64,000 bases of DNA from Rhodovulum sp. P5 (GCF_002079305.1 NZ_CP015039.1:3767501-3831500), one strand, 5' to 3'. Shown: positions 25,711 through 34,545, counted from the first letter of the stretch. A program made the numbers and translations. Notes: generated from the letters alone by a model not told the origin.

Positions 25711-26516
25711 GCCGCGGCCTGCCACGCGGCGGCCTTCCAGAACAGCCGGTCGAAATTGGCCTGTGTCTGCGCGGCGAAGGCGGTGTAGTCCATCCCGAAG
25801 ACGTCGGCCCCCACACGGGCGGTGTGTGCGGTAAAGGCCGGTTCGTTGCGCTTGCCGCGATGGGGCGGCGGGGCAAGATAGGGCGCGTCGGTTTCCACAA
25901 GGATCCTCTCCACCGGGGCGGTGGCAAAGATCTCCCGCAACTCTTGCGATTTGGGAAAGGCCGCGATGCCCGACATCGACAGGTAGAAGCCTAGGTCGAT
26001 CGCAGCCCTTGCCAGTTCCGCGCTGGAACTGAAGCAGTGCATGACGCAGGTGTATGCGCCCACGCGGTGCTCCTCTGCCAGAATGCGGGCCATGTCGTCG
26101 TCCGCGGCGCGGGCATGGATGATCAGCGGCAGGCCTGTTTCGCGCGCGGCGGCGATGTGGATGCGCAGGCTGTCCTGCTGCACCGAGGCACTTTCGGCGG
26201 TGTAATGATAGTCAAGCCCCGTTTCGCCGATGCCGACGAATTTGGGATGCCGGGCCAGCGCGACCAACTCGTCGACGGTGGCCATCGGTTCCTCTGCGGC
26301 GCTCATCGGGTGGGTGCCCGCGGCGAAGAAGACCGGGTCATAGGTGTCGGCGATCTCGCGAACCTGCGGAACCTGCCGCAGGCGCGTGCAGATGGTGACC
26401 ATCCGCGTCACCCCGGCTGTGACGGCGCGGTCGATCACCTGATCCAGTTCGTTGGCGAAGTCGGGAAAATCCAGGTGGCAGTGGCTGTCGGTGATCTGGG
26501 GTGTGTCGTCGGTCAT
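25707..26516 (-). CDS. tatD: TatD family metal-dependent DNase
   Basis: A 269-residue TIM-barrel hydrolase. DSHCHLDFPDF (His-x-His metal ligands), FVGIGETGLDYHY (Glu), PLIIHARAADDD (His), CVMHCFSSSAEL (His) and ILVETDAPYLAPPPHRG (Asp) make up the complete TatD active site. The family cleaves DNA 3' to 5' and acts on damaged D-amino-acyl-tRNA or DNA ends. It starts 9 bases after the holB stop. Confidence 0.94.
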   Translation of the reverse strand: MTDDTPQITDSHCHLDFPDFANELDQVIDRAVTAGVTRMVTICTRLRQVPQVREIADTYDPVFFAAGTHPMSAAEEPMATVDELVALARHPKFVGIGETGLDYHYTAESASVQQDSLRIHIAAARETGLPLIIHARAADDDMARILAEEHRVGAYTCVMHCFSSSAELARAAIDLGFYLSMSGIAAFPKSQELREIFATAPVERILVETDAPYLAPPPHRGKRNEPAFTAHTARVGADVFGMDYTAFAAQTQANFDRLFWKAAAWQAAA

Positions 26517-26525
26517 GCGCTCGCC

Positions 26526-27659
26526 TCAGGCAGCCAGCCGGCCTGCCGTCTCGTCCATCCTCAGGACCGTATCAAGGATGAGTGCGGCGGGGTCAAGGCT
26601 GACGGCCCGGCCCTGCCGTGCGCGGGCGCTCAGGAGCTGCGCGGCCTCGGCCCATCCCCGGGCGGCACCGGGCGAGGGCGCAAGGCGCAGCAGCATCTCG
26701 GCCTCGCCGGTTGCGGCTTCGGGCGGGGGTGTTCCGGTGGCGCCGGTGCGGGCCAGCCGGGCCATCAGCATCTCGATCAGCCGAAGCGTCAGGTCGAACC
26801 GCGCCTCGGCGCCACGAGCGGCGGCGGTCTCGGCCAGCTTGATCGCCCTCGGGCGGTCAAGGCGCGGATGGCCGGCGAAAAGCGCCACAAGGTCGCCGTA
26901 GAGCACCATCCCGTCAAGTTGCAGAAGCCGGATCGCCTCGCCCACCGATCCGCCTGCAAGTTCCGCCAGCGCGGCGGGATCGCCCGTGACTGTCTGCCCC
27001 GCCTGCTCCAGGGCTGCGGCCATGTCGGCAGGGGCAAGCGGGGACAGGCGCAATTCGCGGCAGCGGGAACGGATCGTCGGAAGCAACCGGGCGGGCTGGT
27101 GGCTGATCAGCACCAGCGTGGCGGCTTCGGGCGGTTCTTCCAGCATCTTCAACAGCGCGTTGGCGGCGTTGGGGTTCATCTCATCGGCGGAATCCACGAT
27201 CACCACCCGCCGCCCGCCGCCCGCGGCGGACAGCCCGAAAAAGCTGCGCAACTTGCGCACCTCGTCCACGGTGATCACGGTTTTAAGCCGTTTCTTGTCC
27301 TCGTCCCAGGCCCGGCGCAGCAGGAATACGCCGGGGTCCGACAAGGCCGCGATCCGGCGCGCGACCGGATGATCGGCGGGGGTGTCGAGCGTCGTGGGGG
27401 CAGGGGGGCTGTCGCCGAACAGACCGCCCGCGTCATCGGGGGACGGTTGCGTCAGCAGGAACCGCGCCAGGGCCCAGGCCAGCGTCGCCTTGCCCACCCC
27501 GCGCGGGCCGGTCAAGAGCCAGCCGTGATGCATCCGCCCGCCGTTGAAGGCCTCAAGAAAGGCCTGCCCGGCGCCATCCTGACCGATAACGGCGCGCGTT
27601 TCGCGGGGATGGGGTGCCCCCTCCACGCGGTCGGGTTCGGGGATCTCGATGTCGCTCAC
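26526..27659 (-). CDS. holB: DNA polymerase III subunit delta'
   Basis: A 377-residue AAA+ clamp-loader subunit. Walker A-like GPRGVGKATLA (51-61), the sensor segment VVIVDSADEMNPNAANALLKMLEEPPEAATLVLISHQPARLLPTIRSRC (with SRC) and a helical C-terminal collar are present. Delta' is the stator of the loader that places the beta clamp on DNA. Its start overlaps the tmk stop by 4 bases (ATGA). The tmk-holB-tatD order is widely conserved. Confidence 0.95.
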   Translation of the reverse strand: MSDIEIPEPDRVEGAPHPRETRAVIGQDGAGQAFLEAFNGGRMHHGWLLTGPRGVGKATLAWALARFLLTQPSPDDAGGLFGDSPPAPTTLDTPADHPVARRIAALSDPGVFLLRRAWDEDKKRLKTVITVDEVRKLRSFFGLSAAGGGRRVVIVDSADEMNPNAANALLKMLEEPPEAATLVLISHQPARLLPTIRSRCRELRLSPLAPADMAAALEQAGQTVTGDPAALAELAGGSVGEAIRLLQLDGMVLYGDLVALFAGHPRLDRPRAIKLAETAAARGAEARFDLTLRLIEMLMARLARTGATGTPPPEAATGEAEMLLRLAPSPGAARGWAEAAQLLSARARQGRAVSLDPAALILDTVLRMDETAGRLAA

Positions 27660-28282
27660 CGCAACTCCGCTTCGGCAACGCGGGCGACATGCTCGGCCAC
27701 CGTATCCGCGGGCCGGTCGCCATCGATAACGTGGCAGCGGTCGGGAAATTCCTTCGCAAGTTCCAGGAACCCCCGGCGCATTCGGAACTGCATGTCCTCG
27801 CCGAAATCCTCGAATCTTTCCTCGGTGCCCTTGCGCGCCTTGGCCCGCGACAGGCCCGTGCCGGGGGGAATATCCATGATGAAGGTCACATCCGCCTCGC
27901 GCCCGATCATCAGCTTGTGCAGCACATCGACGGTGGGGCGCAGATCGCCACGGGTTATGCCCTGATAGACCCGCGTGGAATCCACGAACCGGTCGCAGAT
28001 CACCACCGCCCCGACCGCAAGCGCCGGCAGGATGGTCTTCTCAAGGTGGTCGCGGCGGGCGGCGGTGAACAGCAAAAGCTCGGTTTCGGCCGACCACCTG
28101 TCGGGGTCGCCCTCCAGCACGAGGCTGCGGATTTCCTCTGCCCCGGGGCTGCCGCCCGGTTCGCGCGTGTGGATCACCTGATAGCCGCGGGCGCGCAGAT
28201 GGTCGGCAAGTCGTGCCGCCTGCGTGGATTTTCCCGACCCGTCGATCCCCTCGAAGGTGATGAGGCGTGCGCCGTAGCTCAT
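27656..28282 (-). CDS. tmk: Thymidylate kinase
   Basis: A 208-residue P-loop kinase that converts dTMP to dTDP. ITFEGIDGSGKSTQAARL is the P loop, REPGGSPGAEEIR the DRX/EPG motif, and VICDRFVDSTRVYQG the dTMP-binding region; a Lys/Arg-rich LID follows (SRAKARKGTEERFE). It lies 1 base after the carboxypeptidase stop and overlaps holB, in one operon. Confidence 0.96.
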   Translation of the reverse strand: MSYGARLITFEGIDGSGKSTQAARLADHLRARGYQVIHTREPGGSPGAEEIRSLVLEGDPDRWSAETELLLFTAARRDHLEKTILPALAVGAVVICDRFVDSTRVYQGITRGDLRPTVDVLHKLMIGREADVTFIMDIPPGTGLSRAKARKGTEERFEDFGEDMQFRMRRGFLELAKEFPDRCHVIDGDRPADTVAEHVARVAEAELR

Positions 28283-28283
28283 G

Positions 28284-29444
28284 TCAGAGACCTGTGGCCT
28301 CCCGTCCGATGCGGATCAGGACCTCGGTCGCGGTGCGCAGCCGCGGCACGAATCCGCCCCGTTCGACCCCTCTCGCGGCGACGAGCGGCACGCGCAGGGG
28401 CGCCATGTCGGGCCGGGTGATGACCAGTTCGCCCAGTTGCTGGCCCTTCTCGATCGGGGCGAGAACCGGGTTGAAGAACGTGACCTCGGCCTCCAGCGCG
28501 TCGCGCACCACGGCGGGGTAAAGGATGTCGACGTCTTCCGGCGCGACAAGGCCCACCTGCTCGATCTCGCCCATCCAGACATCGGCCTCGGCCAGTCGCT
28601 CGCCCTCGCGCAGGATCTTGCGCTGGACGAATTGCCGGAAGGACCAGTTGATGATCCGCTCGCTTTCCTCCGCCCGCTCGGTTTCCGAGGCAAGGCCGGA
28701 GACCACGAAGGTCACCCGCCGCCCGCCCTGAAGGGCCGACCCGACAAGCCCGTAACCCGCCTCGGACGTATGGCCGGTCTTCAGCCCGTCGGCCCCGATC
28801 CCCAGACCCAGAAGCGGGTTGCGGTTGAACCGGTTCTGCGGCGCCCGGCCGTCGAAGTCGAATTCCTTCTCGCCGAAATAGCCGTAGTATTCCGGGAACT
28901 CTTTGATCAGGCGCTGGGCGAGGATGCCCAGATCGTGCATGCTCATCCGCTGGTTGGGATGGGGCCAGCCGCTGGCATTGGCGAAGGTGGAATTGGTCAT
29001 GCCCAGCACGCGGGCACGCTCGGTCATCAATCGGGCAAAGGCTTCCTCGGTCCCGGCCAGCCCCTCGGCCACGACCACGCAGGCGTCATTGCCCGATTGC
29101 ACGATGATGCCGCGGATCAGGTTTTCCACCGTCGGCCGGTCACGCTCGTTCAGGAACATGGTGGAACCGCCCATCGACATCGCCTTGGTCGAGACCGGAA
29201 AGCGCGTCTCAAGCGTGACCCGCCCGTCGCGCAGCGCCTCGAACAGCATGTTGAGCGTCATGAGTTTCGACATCGATGCCGGCGGCATGGGTTGGTCGGC
29301 ATTCTTTTGCAGAAGCACCGTGCCCGAGGACTGGTCCACCACATAGGCCGCCCGGGCCCGCGTTTCGAATGCGGCATTCGCGGGCAGGGAAACAAGAAGA
29401 AGCCATAGGGCGGAGCTGACAAGGGGCAGAAGGAAGGAAGGTCT
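28284..29444 (-). CDS. D-alanyl-D-alanine carboxypeptidase (penicillin-binding protein 5/6 type)
   Basis: A 386-residue periplasmic serine peptidase (peptidase S11) that trims the terminal D-Ala of peptidoglycan side chains. A signal peptide (MRPSFLLPLVSSALWLLLVS...ANA) precedes the three active-site motifs: SMSK (SxxK), SGNDA (SxN) and KTGHT (KTG). The C-terminal domain (about 275-385) is the PBP5_C beta domain; a membrane anchor is not obvious at the end. The start is set at the ATG at 29444 by the signal peptide; ATG 29462 and 29486 are in frame. dacC/dacF in other species. Confidence 0.92.
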   Translation of the reverse strand, partial: RPSFLLPLVSSALWLLLVSLPANAAFETRARAAYVVDQSSGTVLLQKNADQPMPPASMSKLMTLNMLFEALRDGRVTLETRFPVSTKAMSMGGSTMFLNERDRPTVENLIRGIIVQSGNDACVVVAEGLAGTEEAFARLMTERARVLGMTNSTFANASGWPHPNQRMSMHDLGILAQRLIKEFPEYYGYFGEKEFDFDGRAPQNRFNRNPLLGLGIGADGLKTGHTSEAGYGLVGSALQGGRRVTFVVSGLASETERAEESERIINWSFRQFVQRKILREGERLAEADVWMGEIEQVGLVAPEDVDILYPAVVRDALEAEVTFFNPVLAPIEKGQQLGELVITRPDMAPLRVPLVAARGVERGGFVPRLRTATEVLIRIGREATGL

Positions 29445-29490
29445 CATCGCTGTCTCACGCATGATGTGTCGGCCGATCGGTTTCATGATG

Positions 29491-30099
29491 TCACGCAGGG
29501 CATCGGGAATGGTCTGTCAGCACACCCCTTGGGGGAGGCGCCACATATCCGGGTGTGCACCGCTTTGCCGCCCCGGGCAACAGGGGAAAGGGGCGGTGAA
29601 GGCCGGCATCCTGTTCGGGCAAGGGTCCGGGGGCCTCGCCTGTTGCCGCCGCATCGGGTGCCGCCGGGGTCGGCTTCGGGCGCAGCGCCGTCACCGACAG
29701 GTCCGCGGGTTGCCCGGGCAGCATGCCCAGGGCCGCAGCGGCCTCGGCCGACACCTGCAAGGCCGGGCCGGCCGTGTGCCGCGCACGTCGAAACAGCGCG
29801 CCGACGACGCTGTTGCCATTGGCGGTGTTGCGAATGATCACCCGCTCGGGGTCTTGGGCGTTCGGATGGGCGACCCAAACGCCGCCAAGGGATGGTCGGC
29901 CATCCCAAAGCCCTGTCTCGGTCGTCTGGAAAACATCGGGCCGTTCGATATCCGTCGGCTTCACCGCCTTGGTCGTTGTCGCAGCCTCACTCGGCACGCT
30001 GGGCTCTCCGGCAACCGGCGTGTCCTGCGGCTGGCATCCGGACACAAGGATTGCCGCGCCGATCACGACGACCCACCGCGCGATCCGGTTTGCCCGCAT
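29491..30099 (-). CDS. Lipoprotein with RlpA-like core, apparently lacking a SPOR domain
   Basis: A 202-residue lipoprotein: signal MRANRIARWVVVIGAAILVS then the lipobox ending at Cys (VSGC). The middle (TGLWDGRPSLGGVWVAHPNA...ERVIIRNTANGNSVVGALFRR...LQVSAEAAAALGMLPGQPADLSVTAL) matches the double-psi beta-barrel-like region of the RlpA/SPOR lipoproteins found before dac in this family. Related proteins usually end with a SPOR domain. Here the tail is a 50-residue Pro-rich run with no SPOR pattern in this or the other frames, so it may be truncated. Operon with dac, tmk and holB likely. Confidence 0.65.
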   Translation of the reverse strand: MRANRIARWVVVIGAAILVSGCQPQDTPVAGEPSVPSEAATTTKAVKPTDIERPDVFQTTETGLWDGRPSLGGVWVAHPNAQDPERVIIRNTANGNSVVGALFRRARHTAGPALQVSAEAAAALGMLPGQPADLSVTALRPKPTPAAPDAAATGEAPGPLPEQDAGLHRPFPLLPGAAKRCTPGYVAPPPRGVLTDHSRCPA

Positions 30100-30408
30100 G
30101 CTTCGCCCTCTCGCAGCGCGGTCTGCCCGCGCCTGTTCTGTGCCAATCGTTTCCGGCTGCAGGCACCTGCTGCCCATCTGCCTGCATGAGATGATATCCC
30201 TGACATGGTTTCATTGAAAGTTGTCCAATACAACCGCGGTTGGCAACGTTCCGCCGGGCGCCGCAAACGGCGGAAGCCGCAGTCCCACTGGTGGAGCGGT
30301 TGGTGGGAGGCGCCGACACTTCACCCAAACCACTGGTCTTGAGACTTGGCTGCCAAAGCGGTAGAGACAATCGCGTGCGCGCCGGGTTTTGGCCGCATAT
30401 CCTCGTGC
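30100..30408. other. Non-coding gap, 309 bp
   Basis: Between the lipoprotein start and tRNA-Ser. It holds a small inverted repeat GTTGT-CCAAT-ACAAC (30222-30236) that could be an operator for the lipoprotein operon, and a GC-rich inverted stretch near 30255-30275. No gene is supported. Confidence 0.35.
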
Positions 30409-30498
30409 GGGTAGGTGGCCGAGCGGTCGAAGGCTCCAGTCTTGAAAACTGGCGGGCGTGAAAGCGTCCCGGGGGTTCGAATCCCTCCCTACCCGCCA
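30409..30498 (+). tRNA. tRNA-Ser (TGA)
   Basis: 90-base class II tRNA: acceptor GGGTAGG/CCTACCC, anticodon stem CCAGT/ACTGG with loop CTTGAAA (anticodon TGA), long variable arm, T arm GGGGG/CCCTC with one G.T pair, discriminator G and encoded CCA. Confidence 0.95.
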
Positions 30499-30743
30499 TC
30501 GCGACATCTTGGATCGATGGGGCGCGTGAATAGCCGGGCCGTCACTCCTCATTGGCCCGTCATCTTCTTCGACTTTTGAGCTATGCTGCTTCTGGTTGTT
30601 TCGGAATTGTCTCAGGCGGACACATGGACTTGCTTCGGAAACGTACCGGCTTCTTGCGAGCATGACTGGCTGGCAAGGGCACGGAGGATATTGCAGAAGT
30701 GGACAACAGCCCAGTTCGCCGCGTCAGCCGCGACAGCGTGCCT

Positions 30744-31550
30744 TCACTGTGGGAAGTCCTCATCGACGCGCGCGGCATAGCGGCCCATGAACCGGTGCGG
30801 ACCGCTATGCCCGATCTCGGTCTCGCAATCGAGCCAGACCTCGCCGCCACATCCTCTGACCCATCGGTGACTGAAGGCCTGATCGGTATGACCGAAAAGC
30901 GTTCCGTCGGCGACGGGGCCGTGGCTCCAGAAATCGTGCCACAGAAGGTCGCGATGGCCGGGCAGCCGCGCCATGTCGGGATAGGGGCGCGCGACGCCCC
31001 GGGCGACCATCCGTTCCGGCACTTCGCGCGAAATCAGGGCCAGCCCGGGACCGGTGGCCGGAACGGTGATGAAACCCTCCCGGCGGCGCGGAACCCATGT
31101 GAGCCCTCCCCAATCCGTGATCTGATGGTTGTAGGTCAGGCTTTGGGCGACGATCTCGGCGGTTCCGGCCTCGGGATTTTCGCGGAAGAGGCGCCACAAG
31201 CGCCCCCAGTCATAGTATTTCTGCGCATAGGCGGCCGCCACGAAATCGGCGCCGAAGCCGATCAGCCGCCAGACCGCGGCCGGTGCAAAGATCATGTCGC
31301 TGTCCAGCATCAGCATGTGGCTGAACCGGGTTTCGGTCAGGAAACGGCTGGTCAGGTGGTTGCGCGATACCGTCTGGTCGGCACAGTCATAGGTGGCGAA
31401 GGCGAAGGGAACGCCATGTCCCTGCAAATCCTGCGTCAGGTCAAGCAGGCACTGCACCGTGTCGAGCGCGACCTGCCCGCGTGCTGCCATTGCCAGCATC
31501 AGGCAGAGCGGTCGCGGCGTTTCGTCTGACGATGCGGGATCATAGGTCAT
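30744..31550 (-). CDS. GT-A-like glycosyltransferase
   Basis: A 268-residue protein with a GT-A (nucleotide-sugar transferase) look: an N-terminal LCLMLAMAARGQVALDTVQCLLDL, RNHLTSRFLTETRFSHMLMLDSDMIFAP with the DxD metal motif (DSDM), and a downstream acceptor part with WLDCETEIGHSGPHRFMG, typical of Anp1-like transferases. It would move a sugar to a glycan or protein. The sugar is not predictable. It overlaps the upstream DUF6165 gene by 11 bases and is the last of a six-gene minus-strand cluster. Confidence 0.72.
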   Translation of the reverse strand: MTYDPASSDETPRPLCLMLAMAARGQVALDTVQCLLDLTQDLQGHGVPFAFATYDCADQTVSRNHLTSRFLTETRFSHMLMLDSDMIFAPAAVWRLIGFGADFVAAAYAQKYYDWGRLWRLFRENPEAGTAEIVAQSLTYNHQITDWGGLTWVPRRREGFITVPATGPGLALISREVPERMVARGVARPYPDMARLPGHRDLLWHDFWSHGPVADGTLFGHTDQAFSHRWVRGCGGEVWLDCETEIGHSGPHRFMGRYAARVDEDFPQ

Positions 31551-31950
31551 AGATCTTGATTTCCGTCGAGACGGCGCCCCCGGCCAGCCGGTCGATGGCC
31601 GCCTTGAGTGCCGAGCGCCGATCGTTCAGCGCGATGATCCGGCGGGCCAGCGCCGTGAAGTCCGGGCCATAGTCGCCCCGTCGCTCCGCACTGCGGATCC
31701 TGTCTTCGGCGGTCCACAGATCCGCGTTCACCCGGGCCAGTTTCACCTCTTCCGCAAGCCGCGGCAGGGGCAGCCGGGCTCGCTGCGCCGCCAGTGCATC
31801 GCGGGCCGAGACAAGGGCCGTCTCTTGGGGGGCATGGGCAACCTTGAGTTCGAGGATCGACAGGCGGTCGGCAAGTTCGCCCGGGCCGATGTCGATCCTG
31901 ATCGGTGCCAGCGCGATTACGGGCGCGGGTGGTGCGGTGTCCTGCGTCAT
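31540..31950 (-). CDS. DUF6165 family protein
   Basis: A 136-residue protein. IRIDIGPGELADRLSILELKVAHA is the DUF6165 signature (GEL-D-LSILE-K), followed by charged helices with several Arg/Glu pairs (LARVNADLWTAEDRIRSAERRGDY) and LNDRRSALKAAIDRL. DUF6165 genes are often seen beside glycosyltransferase/TPR genes; role unknown. It overlaps its upstream neighbour by 4 bases (ATGA) and its downstream neighbour by 11, so all three are coupled. Confidence 0.72.
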   Translation of the reverse strand: MTQDTAPPAPVIALAPIRIDIGPGELADRLSILELKVAHAPQETALVSARDALAAQRARLPLPRLAEEVKLARVNADLWTAEDRIRSAERRGDYGPDFTALARRIIALNDRRSALKAAIDRLAGGAVSTEIKIYDL

Positions 31951-32717
31951 CCGCGCTGCACTGGCCGTACAAGGGTTTGTGGGCGCCGTTCTTCGGCCGT
32001 CTTCATCAGCGAGAAGGTCTGGTTGACGTAGTTCACAACGCCTTCGATCTCTCGCAGATAGGTATCTAACGCCTCGGACCGCTCAGCCTCCACCAGTTGA
32101 ACCGGGCGCGTCGCGGGCTCGGTTTCGAACTGAACGTAGAAAAGCGGTTCGCCCCGGCGCAGGATCAGCGGCTTATCGGGCTCGTGCCACTCGAAAGCCC
32201 AGGTCAGGGGGCGCGGCCAGACATGGATCGGAAACCGGCCCGACAGCGTCAGACCCGGCAGCGGGTCGGGGCGGTAGTGCTGAAACGGCGGAAGCTGGGC
32301 CATATAGACTGTCTCGTCGGCGACGAACAGATAGGGCAGGCGCAATTGCAGCACCGGCCGTTCGGGATGGCGCCATTCCTCGCGCGGGCTGACCACCACC
32401 AGCCGGTCGAGCGCCTGGCCCCGCATGGGCGACATCGCCCCGGAAAGATCGGTTACGGCGGGGTCCCCGAAATCGGTTTCCGAAAAGCCGAGTTTCAGAT
32501 CGAAGGGACAGGCGACCTCGAACAGGCGGCTTTCAAGGTTCAGAATGGCCGGGCAGGCGCTGGCGGACTTGGCGTGGCGGCGCCCCCCGTGATCTGCCCG
32601 AACCCGCCGCGGCGGATCGTAAAGCACCGCCCCCTGCCGTTCGGTCAGCAGCCAGCCGACGGTCACCGGCCCTGTCTCCGCCCGCGAGGGTTCGATATCC
32701 ACGTGGAGCAGGATCAT
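31947..32717 (-). CDS. Unknown protein of the TPR-glycosyltransferase/repeat-protein cluster
   Basis: A 256-residue protein I do not recognise. It is mainly beta-type and aromatic: WLLTERQGAVLYDPPRRVR near the start, LQLRLPYLFVADETVYMAQLPPF and RFPIHVWPRPLTWAFEWHEPDK in the middle, then GEPLFYVQFETEP and a helical end. There is no signal peptide or membrane helix. The start at ATG 32717 follows the repeat-protein stop by 10 bases; an earlier ATG at 32747 would overlap it by 20. It sits between the repeat protein and DUF6165 and overlaps the latter. Confidence 0.65.
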   Translation of the reverse strand: MILLHVDIEPSRAETGPVTVGWLLTERQGAVLYDPPRRVRADHGGRRHAKSASACPAILNLESRLFEVACPFDLKLGFSETDFGDPAVTDLSGAMSPMRGQALDRLVVVSPREEWRHPERPVLQLRLPYLFVADETVYMAQLPPFQHYRPDPLPGLTLSGRFPIHVWPRPLTWAFEWHEPDKPLILRRGEPLFYVQFETEPATRPVQLVEAERSEALDTYLREIEGVVNYVNQTFSLMKTAEERRPQTLVRPVQRG

Positions 32718-32727
32718 CCGGGCGGCT

Positions 32728-33135
32728 TCAGCCGATCTGGGCGGCAACCCAGGGCGGCGCCTTGACCCATCGGCCGAGCTTGCTGTCCAGATAGAGCCCC
32801 GTGCGGCGATTATAGACGATCGTGACCGGTGCGCGGGTGACGGGATCGGTGATCCGCTGGGTGACGACCTCGGCGCCAGATGCAGAAGCGTTGGCGGTGG
32901 CCGTGTTCATTCGTGCGCCACCGAAGAACGTGTTCATGTTCGACCCGGCGTAAATGGTGTGGAACTGGCCACTATCGCCGGCATAGATCGTGTGAGACAG
33001 TCCGCCATCGCCGGCGTAAATCGTATCTATGTTCAGGCCGCCTGCCGCCTGTCCGGGCCGGATACCGGGCTGGGTAACGCGGCCCCCCAATTTGGAAATG
33101 TCGCCGCCGACAGAGGGTCGTTTACGATAGACCAT
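32728..33135 (-). CDS. Small repeat protein with three TIYAG repeats
   Basis: A 135-residue protein with no family I can name. Residues 38-70 are three 11-residue units: TIYAGDGGLSH, TIYAGDSGQFH and TIYAGSNMNTF. Before them is a Gly/Arg-rich start with Lys and Pro; after them is a Thr/Asn/Ala/Ser-rich stretch (MNTATANASASGAE), the type of segment sugars are attached to. The C-terminus is a compact VTQRITDPVTRAPVTIVYNRRTGLYLD module plus a basic tail. There is no signal peptide. It is transcribed from its own probable promoter and flanked by glycosyltransferase and methyltransferase genes. It may be an acceptor, linker or structural subunit; this is a guess. Confidence 0.7.
   Translation of the reverse strand: MVYRKRPSVGGDISKLGGRVTQPGIRPGQAAGGLNIDTIYAGDGGLSHTIYAGDSGQFHTIYAGSNMNTFFGGARMNTATANASASGAEVVTQRITDPVTRAPVTIVYNRRTGLYLDSKLGRWVKAPPWVAAQIG
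32926..33024 (-). repeat. Three 33-bp tandem repeats inside the small repeat protein gene
   Basis: Each 33-bp unit encodes TIYAG plus six variable residues; the codons for the TIYAG core are closely alike (ACGATTTACGCCGG type) while flanks vary. It looks like expansion of a short unit under selection for the motif. Confidence 0.8.
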
Positions 33136-33154
33136 GGCCGAATATCCATTTTAG

Positions 33155-33182
33155 TTAATAAAAGTGTAACCTCGCTCTTCAA
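33155..33182 (-). promoter_or_regulatory. Probable promoter of the repeat-protein operon
   Basis: On the minus strand TTGAAG, 16 bases, TATTAA in an AT-rich island, 20 bases before the ATG at 33135. It lies in the 102-bp gap after the TPR-glycosyltransferase gene, so the repeat protein and its followers can be expressed apart from the two genes upstream. Confidence 0.5.
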
Positions 33183-33237
33183 TCCGGGCAAACTATTTGT
33201 GCGATCGGTCCGGGGCGCCGGATTGACGGGCATCGGC

Positions 33238-34545
33238 TTACCCCGCCAGTCCGTCCCGAATTTGCGCGACGGGATCGCGCCAGTCGCCTTGGCGAACCTG
33301 TCGAAAAAGCCGCATCGACGGATACCACGGAGAGTGGTTGCCGGTTCCGGCGAAGTACCAGAAGGGCGCGCGATCCAGCAGCAGCCAGACCGGCACACCC
33401 AAAGACCCAGCCAGATGCGCGACTGCGCTGTCGGTCATGACCACAAGGTCGAGCCGCTGCACCAGGGCGGCGGTCTCGGCAAAGTCGAAGTCGTGGCAGT
33501 CGATCAGCAGATCGCCAAGCCCGGCCTCGGAAAGCTCTGCCTGCGGCGGTCCCTTTTGCAGGCTGTAGAGTTGCACGTTGGGCAATTCGACCAGCGGCAG
33601 GAAATCCGCAAGGCGCGCCGACCGCTGGCGATTTCCGCCATAGGTTATGCTGCCCGACCAGATCAGCCCGATCTTGCGCCGCCCCCGTGCCCGGTCCATC
33701 AGCGCATCGAGCCCGTCGAAGGGACGCGGGGTGAGCCTTGCCGCGCGCGGATCGGGCGCATCGAGCCCGAGCAGGACGGGCACCGAAAGGGCAGGGACCC
33801 AGAGATCGGTGTCATCGGGCAACGTGCTGCACTGCGCTGCAACCCCCTCCAACCCTGCGAAAAGCGCGGACAGCGCCGGGCGCTCCAGCAATCGCACCTC
33901 GGCCCCCTGATCAGCGAGCCGCGGCAGGAAGCGCATCGACCAGATGACGTCCCCGTGACCGCCCTCCGGCACGACAAGCAGGCGTTTCCCGGACAGCGCT
34001 TCGCCGGTCCATCGCGGGAGGGGCAGCGGCGCGAATTGCGGGTCGATACCATGGCGACGTTCGAAAAGCGGCCAGCCGTGGGCAAAATTGCCAGCCCCGA
34101 GATGGAGCATCGCGGCCCCATAGGCCGCGGCATCGTCGGAAGGGTCTTGGGCAAGAATGGCGTCGAAGGCATCGGCCGCGCCGGGTGCGCCGGCACGGGC
34201 CAGCGCCAGAGCCTCTTGCAGAGCTGCGTCGCAGTCATCGGGTGCGGCAGCACGCCAGGCCGCGGCCGTTTCCGCCGCCGCTGTGGCGCGTCCCATCTCG
34301 CCAAGCAAATGGGTCAGGCGCGCTAGAACTTCCGGGGACCCCGGCGCCAGCGCCCGTGCCCGGGCAAGTGCGCCCAGAGCCGCGGTCTCACGCCCCATTT
34401 CCAGATGCGCATCGGCGATCAGCACCCACGGCTCGAACCTGTCCGGGCCGAGTTCCAGACTTGCCTCTGCCAGTGCCTTTGCACGGTCGAACTGCGCCCG
34501 GTCATAGGCGCGCAGCGCCATCGCGTAGAGCGTCTCTGCGCTCAC
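33238..34545 (-). CDS. TPR-containing glycosyltransferase (GT9/OGT-like)
   Basis: A 435-residue protein. TPR-like helical hairpins occupy about residues 1-165: FDRAKALAEASLELGPDRFEPW, ETAALGALARARALAPGSPEV. A GT-B transferase core follows: LPRWTGEALSGKRLLVVPEGGHGDVIWSMRFLPRL is the GT9-type entry, and RKIGLIWSGSITYGGNRQRSARL and LVVMTDSAVAHLAGSLGVPVWLLL form the nucleotide-sugar site. SPWYPSMRLFRQ is the usual end. Soluble TPR-GT fusions glycosylate proteins or lipids. Overlaps the FkbM gene by ATGA. Confidence 0.82.
   Translation of the reverse strand: MSAETLYAMALRAYDRAQFDRAKALAEASLELGPDRFEPWVLIADAHLEMGRETAALGALARARALAPGSPEVLARLTHLLGEMGRATAAAETAAAWRAAAPDDCDAALQEALALARAGAPGAADAFDAILAQDPSDDAAAYGAAMLHLGAGNFAHGWPLFERRHGIDPQFAPLPLPRWTGEALSGKRLLVVPEGGHGDVIWSMRFLPRLADQGAEVRLLERPALSALFAGLEGVAAQCSTLPDDTDLWVPALSVPVLLGLDAPDPRAARLTPRPFDGLDALMDRARGRRKIGLIWSGSITYGGNRQRSARLADFLPLVELPNVQLYSLQKGPPQAELSEAGLGDLLIDCHDFDFAETAALVQRLDLVVMTDSAVAHLAGSLGVPVWLLLDRAPFWYFAGTGNHSPWYPSMRLFRQVRQGDWRDPVAQIRDGLAG

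Noticed and set aside
26037..27965. 642-codon plus-strand frame opposite tatD, holB and tmk
   Set aside because: Antisense shadow; the minus-strand genes have clear motifs.
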